Of a stretch of DNA of 9,506 bases, positions 6,876 through 9,506 are shown in pieces; the stretch's first letter is position 1; each line of letters begins with the position of its first letter. Made by a program: the position numbers and the translations under genes. Source of the DNA: DAOMOD01 sp964526035 (GTDB taxonomy: Bacteria > Pseudomonadota > Gammaproteobacteria > Xanthomonadales > BPKI01); assembly GCA_964526035.1 (NCBI GenBank), contig CAZGKE010000137.1, positions 1 through 9,506 of the forward strand. Reading direction: 5' to 3'. The notes beneath the pieces were generated by a model, which saw nothing but the letters and a program-made list of their open reading frames with translations, was not told where the DNA came from and ran no database searches.

Positions 6876-7267
6876 GCCCTGTCTCCCGCGGCGACGGCGA
6901 CCGGCGTGGACGTGGCGGCGTAGCGCTCGAAGCGATGGGGCTCCAGGCAGGCGGGCGCCGGCAGCGCCCGTCCGGCGGCCGCGCAGGCGCCGGCCCACTC
7001 CAGCAGCGCCTCGTAGTACCGAACGCCGTCGATCGCGCCGAACCACTCCGTTCCCCCCGGCGTGACGATGGCGACGACGTTGGCGATCTCGCACGGTCCC
7101 AGGCATCCGCAGATGCTGAGTTGGACGTGTTTGAGGAGCCGCCGCTGCTTCCACTCGGCTTTCAGCCAGTCGGTCGGCACGGCCGGCTTGCCTTTGTCGG
7201 TGCGGCCGCAGCAGCAGCCCAGACAGACGAGCACCTGGGCGAGGGTCTGACGTTTCGTTTCAACCAT
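6872..7267 (-). CDS. thioredoxin-fold [2Fe-2S] ferredoxin-like protein
   Basis: The 131-residue product opens with VLVCLGCCCGRTDKG (Cys15, 18, 19, 20) and continues to SICGCLGPCEIANVV (Cys53, 55, 59). The CLGPC loop after a beta strand matches thioredoxin-like [2Fe-2S] ferredoxins (COG3411 type), which bind one cluster with four Cys. Seven N-terminal Cys are more than needed, so extra thiols may bind metal or be redox-active. A polar tail of about 35 residues follows, with one more Cys pair. No signal peptide is present, so it should be cytosolic. The ATG at 7267 was chosen because the conserved part begins just after it; the ribosome binding site is weak, so the start is less certain. It is the first gene of the run and overlaps the permease start by 4 nt. 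It may supply electrons or bind the same metal as the GTPase (inference). Confidence 0.8.
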   Translation of the reverse strand: MVETKRQTLAQVLVCLGCCCGRTDKGKPAVPTDWLKAEWKQRRLLKHVQLSICGCLGPCEIANVVAIVTPGGTEWFGAIDGVRYYEALLEWAGACAAAGRALPAPACLEPHRFERYAATSTPVAVAAGDRA

Positions 7268-7428
7268 AGTCGTGAGCCACTCAGCGTACGGGCGCCCAGT
7301 CGTCCGACGCGGTGCCGGCAGGAGCACGAATCTGGTGTCGGATCGCACCGTCGAGAGCAGATGGATGGTAATCGGCCGTCAGGAACCGTTCATGTGGCTG
7401 AATCCGCCAGTCGTGATGTACTGATTCC
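7268..7428. other. presumed promoter region of the - strand operon
   Basis: This stretch upstream of the ferredoxin-like gene should hold the operon promoter. No convincing -35/-10 pair and no AT-rich Zur or Fur palindrome was found by eye. AGTCGTGA occurs twice in direct orientation (7268-7275 and 7409-7416), which may be chance. On the + strand a frame ending at 7424 (reading WMVIGRQEPFMWLNPPVVMY before TGA) might be the tail of a lost gene, as eroded genes continue to the right, but nothing identifies it. Confidence 0.3.
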
Positions 7429-7575
7429 GTGACGCCACTACTCGAACGACGATCGGCTGTGCGACAGGCGAACCTGCGGGGGGGCGGGACAGCGCGGCCG
7501 GTGGCGATGACTCGGCTGGTGGCGGCGACACTGAGCCCGTACGGGATCCGCGTGGCCGGGGTCGAGATCCGATGA
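7429..7575 (+). pseudogene. possible gene remnant ending in an ATGA overlap
   Basis: A 48-codon frame from GTG 7429 ends in TGA at 7573-7575, overlapping the start of the ABC-ATPase fragment as ATGA. The last part (LVAATLSPYGIRVAGVEIR) looks like a genuine protein C-terminus with high third-position GC, whereas the Arg-rich first half does not look like a normal N-terminus and no ribosome binding site precedes it. It may be the fused two ends of a gene that lost its middle. The family is not recognised, and it could also be a chance frame. Confidence 0.3.
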
Positions 7576-7768
7576 CGGCGGAGACGCCCCCCGTGCCGGC
7601 GCTGACGCTGGAAGGGCTGCGAAAGTCGTTCCGGGCGCCCGATGGCGAAGTGACGGCTGTGATCGACATTCCGCACTTCACGCTCGGGGCGGGAGAGCAG
7701 ATCGCACCGGCGTGGGCAACAGCCTGCCGGGCCGCGGGATCGTCGTCGGGCTGGAGGTCCGGCGCTGA
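7572..7768 (+). pseudogene. truncated ABC-transporter ATPase start fused to a foreign C-terminal tail
   Basis: The ATG at 7572 opens a clear ABC-ATPase N-terminus: LTLEGLRKSFRAPDGEVTAV followed by IDIPHFTLGAGEQIA, the strands that lead to Walker A in LolD/MacB-type ATPases. After codon 45 (7706) the expected valine-glycine-Walker A sequence is missing and the frame reads a low-complexity Arg/Ser tail to a stop at 7787. Near the break, a second frame (7700-7768) reads DRTGVGNSLPGRGIVVGLEV and stops at TGA 7766-7768, giving a TGATG overlap with an ATG at 7768. The simplest account is a deletion that removed most of the ATPase, any permease gene and the start of the next gene, joining within GATCGCACC. 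No nucleotide-binding motif remains, so the product is non-functional. What the transporter carried is unknown; it may have been part of the metal locus (inference). Confidence 0.7.
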
Positions 7769-7832
7769 TGATCGATCTCGACGATGAGGCACCGCGATCG
7801 ACGCCGGCCGCGCTGGCGCTCGTGAAACGCTG

Positions 7833-8066
7833 GTGCGGTCGGCGTGCCGGCTGGACGACGAGGCGGTCGTGCTCGTGACCGAACTGCGGTGTCACGAGCC
7901 CGGGTGCCCGCCCGTGGAGACGGTCGTGGCCATCATGGCCGGCCCCGGGCGGCGCTGGGATCATAAGTTCCACAAGCCGGCCGATGCCATCGCGTGGCAC
8001 GAGGTGCTGCACGCCGCGCGCCTCTGGGATGACTGGCTGGAGAGGCCAGACGACAATCCCCGCTGA
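7833..8066 (+). CDS. small GCPPVET-motif protein, probably frameshifted near its start
   Basis: The frame from GTG 7833 encodes 77 residues. A beta-rich core reads VVLVTELRCHEPGCPPVETV (Cys20, Cys25), followed by a WDHKFHKPAD stretch. From memory, small proteins with this EPGCPPVET signature and a KFHKP segment occur near COG0523 or metal genes, sometimes misnamed nitrate reductase; the role is unknown. Cys and His suggest metal binding (inference). The GTG start has no ribosome binding site and seems to cut into the family's N-terminal helix. Upstream, an ATG at 7768, overlapping the stop of the preceding remnant, reads MIDLDDEAPRSTPAALALV in a different frame. Loss of one base near 7823 would rejoin that to ETLVRSACRLDDE, so the original gene probably ran 7768-8066 and is now broken. 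The stop lies 9 nt from the end of the convergent regulator gene. Confidence 0.6.
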   Translation: MRSACRLDDEAVVLVTELRCHEPGCPPVETVVAIMAGPGRRWDHKFHKPADAIAWHEVLHAARLWDDWLERPDDNPR

Positions 8067-8075
8067 CCGCGCCTG

Positions 8076-9023
8076 TCACCCGTGCGCGTGGCGTTCGACG
8101 ACGCGCAGGACGAACCGCTCGTCGGCGCCCTCGCCCTCGGTGTGCAGGACCTGCTGCCGGCGCAACCGTCCGACGATACGCGTGATGGTGGCGCGCGTCG
8201 TGCCGATCGCGGCCGCCAGCTGCTGATGCGTGAGCCGCACGTCGACACGCGTGCCGCTGGCGCCGGGTTCGCCGAACTGCTCGGCGAGCAGTGAGAGCAG
8301 CCCGGTGACGCGATCGTCGAGATGCGGCCGGGCCTGCACGGCGGCCCACGCCTCGACGCGGCGCAGCCGCAGCCGCAGCCGCTCGCTGAACCGGGGCGTC
8401 GCGGCGGCATGGGCCCACGGTTGGATCACCACGCGCGCGTCCGTATGGGCGTAGAGCTGCAGGCAGCACGAATCGTGCGGGTGTCCCACGATGACGTCAC
8501 CGGCACCGGTCAGGCCCACGAGCACCTCCGAGCCATCGTCATGGAGCACGGCGGTGGCCACGACCCCGTGCTCGACGACGAGCACATCGCGCTCGTCGAG
8601 CGCAATCCGCGCGCCGCGGGGGTACCGGCCGGCGCCGTGGCCTGCACGGGTACCGCGAGCATCCCCGTGCGCGCGCGCGAAGGCCGTTCTCAGCGCGCTG
8701 CCCAGCGCATCGCGCGTCACATGCCCCGGCAGCACCGCGAGCGCGCCGCGCTCGTAGGCGTTCACCGCGAGCGTCTGATCGTCCCGCACGTTCCATCCAA
8801 TCCAGGGGATGCGCCGTCCGTCGGCGTCGGCCCACCCGCCCGACCGTTCGATCGTGCCCGAGTCGAGCGCCACGAGGATCAGGCGCGACGCATCGTCAAG
8901 GAGGAGCAGGTCCGCGACCGCCTCGCCGTGTGGGGCCAGCGTGACGGCGTAATCGCCGCCGGGCAACAGATCCAGCAGCGGACGTGTGTCGTCGAGGGTG
9001 CCGACGAGCAGGAGGCGAGACAT
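8076..9023 (-). CDS. pseudo-receiver/CRP-FNR-type transcription regulator
   Basis: The 315-residue product has three parts. Residues 1-120 resemble a response-regulator receiver: first strand RLLLVG, an Asp at 54 in LILVALDSG where the phosphorylated Asp usually sits, and AYERGALAVLP, where the invariant Lys is replaced by Gly100. Residues about 121-225 form a degenerate cyclic-nucleotide-like beta barrel (VLVVEHGVVATAVL, LVGLTGAGDVIVG) without a recognisable phosphate-binding cassette; it contains HPHDSCCLQLYAH (181-193), rich in His and Cys. Residues about 236-295 are a CRP-family winged helix with LTHQQLAAAIGTTRATITRI, strongly like NtcA/FNR. It should be a DNA-binding regulator that senses something other than cAMP. 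The start at ATG 9023 was chosen because the receiver-like domain begins there; its ribosome binding site is weak. A repeated LR run (215-222) links barrel and helix. Its targets are unknown; the operon to its left is a candidate. Confidence 0.85.
   Translation of the reverse strand: MSRLLLVGTLDDTRPLLDLLPGGDYAVTLAPHGEAVADLLLLDDASRLILVALDSGTIERSGGWADADGRRIPWIGWNVRDDQTLAVNAYERGALAVLPGHVTRDALGSALRTAFARAHGDARGTRAGHGAGRYPRGARIALDERDVLVVEHGVVATAVLHDDGSEVLVGLTGAGDVIVGHPHDSCCLQLYAHTDARVVIQPWAHAAATPRFSERLRLRLRRVEAWAAVQARPHLDDRVTGLLSLLAEQFGEPGASGTRVDVRLTHQQLAAAIGTTRATITRIVGRLRRQQVLHTEGEGADERFVLRVVERHAHG
8363..8380. repeat. GCAGCC hexanucleotide repeated three times
   Basis: Three perfect tandem copies of GCAGCC lie inside the regulator gene and encode an alternating Leu-Arg run between the barrel and the DNA-binding domain. 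Changes of one unit would keep the frame and only lengthen or shorten that linker helix. Confidence 0.6.
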
Positions 9024-9234
9024 GCTTGGGGACGCCGCAACTGTACCGTCCCCCGTCCCGGAGACGCGCAGGATTCCAGTGAGAGGACGGGTCGCGATAA
9101 CGAATGGGCGGCAGGACGGTACCGGCAGCCCAACGCACCGGCTCGTGCCTGCCACCGTTCATGGGGGCCGCCCGGGTCTGGACGTGCGACACGAATGCCT
9201 CGTCGACATCCGACGTCGAAGATGTAGGGGCGCG
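9024..9234. other. intergenic region upstream of the regulator
   Basis: This 211-nt gap lies between the PepSY gene and the regulator, both on the - strand, and should hold the regulator promoter. No gene was seen in it. It contains a 9-bp inverted repeat, GTACCGTCC at 9043-9051 and GGACGGTAC at 9114-9122, and near the PepSY stop a palindromic CGACGTCG framed by ACATC and GATGT (about 9207-9226). That second element might be a weak terminator or an operator; it has no T-tract. A -10/-35 pair could not be picked with confidence. Confidence 0.4.
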
Positions 9235-9506
9235 TCATCCTCGGGTCGGTGGTTTTGCCGCGGCGGTGACCCCCGGTCGCCGTGCCGCGTCGGCGCGGTG
9301 TGACCACGGGACACGACGTCGCGCCAGCCACGCAAGCACGTAGCTCGCCATGCCGCTCCACGACAGCCACGCCAGGCCCATGGCGCCGACGACGGCGACC
9401 GCGACCACCACACCGCCACCCACCATCGCGGCGTGCAGCGGGTAGAGTGCCTGCACGATGCGCGTGCCTCGCCCCTGCGCCGTCGCGTCGATCGACTGGA
9501 GGACCC
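9235..9506 (-). CDS. PepSY-type transmembrane protein, C-terminal part
   Basis: The frame is open to the right edge, so the N-terminus is outside the window; the GTG at 9456 is internal. The 89 visible residues start with VLQSIDATAQGRGTRIVQAL and continue to YPLHAAMVGGG, a Leu-Tyr-Pro-Leu-His segment like that at the end of PepSY-associated membrane proteins, then a hydrophobic helix (VVVAVAVVGAMGLAWLSW), a second short hydrophobic stretch ending in WLARRR, and a basic tail. Such proteins are inner-membrane components often found with iron-siderophore or haem uptake and ferric reduction. The conserved His could bind haem (family knowledge). With only the end visible, the family call is moderately sure and the role is not. 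Confidence 0.7.
   Translation of the reverse strand, partial: VLQSIDATAQGRGTRIVQALYPLHAAMVGGGVVVAVAVVGAMGLAWLSWSGMASYVLAWLARRRVPWSHRADAARRPGVTAAAKPPTRG

Noticed and set aside
6876..7154. A longer start for the permease, adding 93 residues
   Set aside because: The added residues are Arg-rich with no membrane character, they run out of frame through the ferredoxin-like gene, and ATG 6875 has a good ribosome binding site and an ATGA overlap.
7268..7428. A Zur or Fur operator ahead of the ferredoxin-like gene
   Set aside because: No AT-rich palindrome resembling known Zur or Fur boxes could be found on either strand.
7281..8012. A 243-codon - strand frame across the eroded region
   Set aside because: It has Arg/Ser/Pro-rich shadow composition, opposite two + strand stretches with recognisable protein motifs.
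8322..9227. A 301-codon + strand frame opposite the regulator
   Set aside because: It is antisense to a protein with clear receiver-like and helix-turn-helix segments, and shows no domain of its own.
1..9506. CRISPR arrays, tRNA or rRNA genes, insertion sequences
   Set aside because: No regularly spaced repeats, tRNA-like clover sequences, rRNA segments, transposase motifs or paired terminal repeats were seen.

Overview
The window is GC-rich, tightly packed bacterial chromosome. The sequence alone does not name the organism. The gene families (a DinB-fold lipoprotein, a Tat-exported alkaline phosphatase, a pseudo-receiver/CRP-type regulator, a COG0523 GTPase paired with a WD40 propeller) and the base composition would suit an Acidobacteriota/Vicinamibacteria-like or similar environmental lineage. 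That assignment is a guess from gene content, not a measurement.

Layout. At the left edge, on the + strand, the 3' part of a flavoprotein gene (1-1014) is followed after 2 nt by rpmG (1017-1172), a cysteine-free L33. Facing it on the - strand is a run of genes read from right to left: a small [2Fe-2S] ferredoxin-like protein (6872-7267), a DUF318-type permease (5988-6875), a COG0523/CobW GTPase with an unusual insert (4621-5976), a WD40 propeller (3611-4633), a DinB-fold lipoprotein (2966-3556), a 49-residue single-helix membrane protein (2794-2943) and a PhoA-type alkaline phosphatase (1186-2709). Junctions in the first four are overlaps or very short gaps (ATGA overlap, 11 nt, 13-nt overlap), so they look like one translationally coupled operon. 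The last three follow at gaps of 54, 22 and 84 nt and may be part of the same transcript.

Right of that operon, the + strand from about 7429 to 8066 looks eroded. It has a truncated ABC-ATPase start that loses its frame just before Walker A, orphan C-terminal tails joined by stop/start overlaps, and a small Cys-containing protein (GCPPVET motif) whose probable N-terminus lies in another frame. A regulator with an N-terminal receiver-like domain and an NtcA/CRP-type helix-turn-helix (8076-9023, -) and the 3' end of a PepSY membrane protein (9235-9506, -) close the window.

How the genes may work together (inference). A zinc-free L33, a COG0523 metallochaperone, a predicted metal-type permease, a Cys-rich ferredoxin-like protein and a zinc-dependent phosphatase side by side suggest a metal (probably zinc) allocation or scarcity-response locus. 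The WD40 propeller, overlapped by the GTPase gene, is a candidate partner of the GTPase. No Zur/Fur gene and no recognisable Zur operator were seen, so the metal link rests on gene content only.
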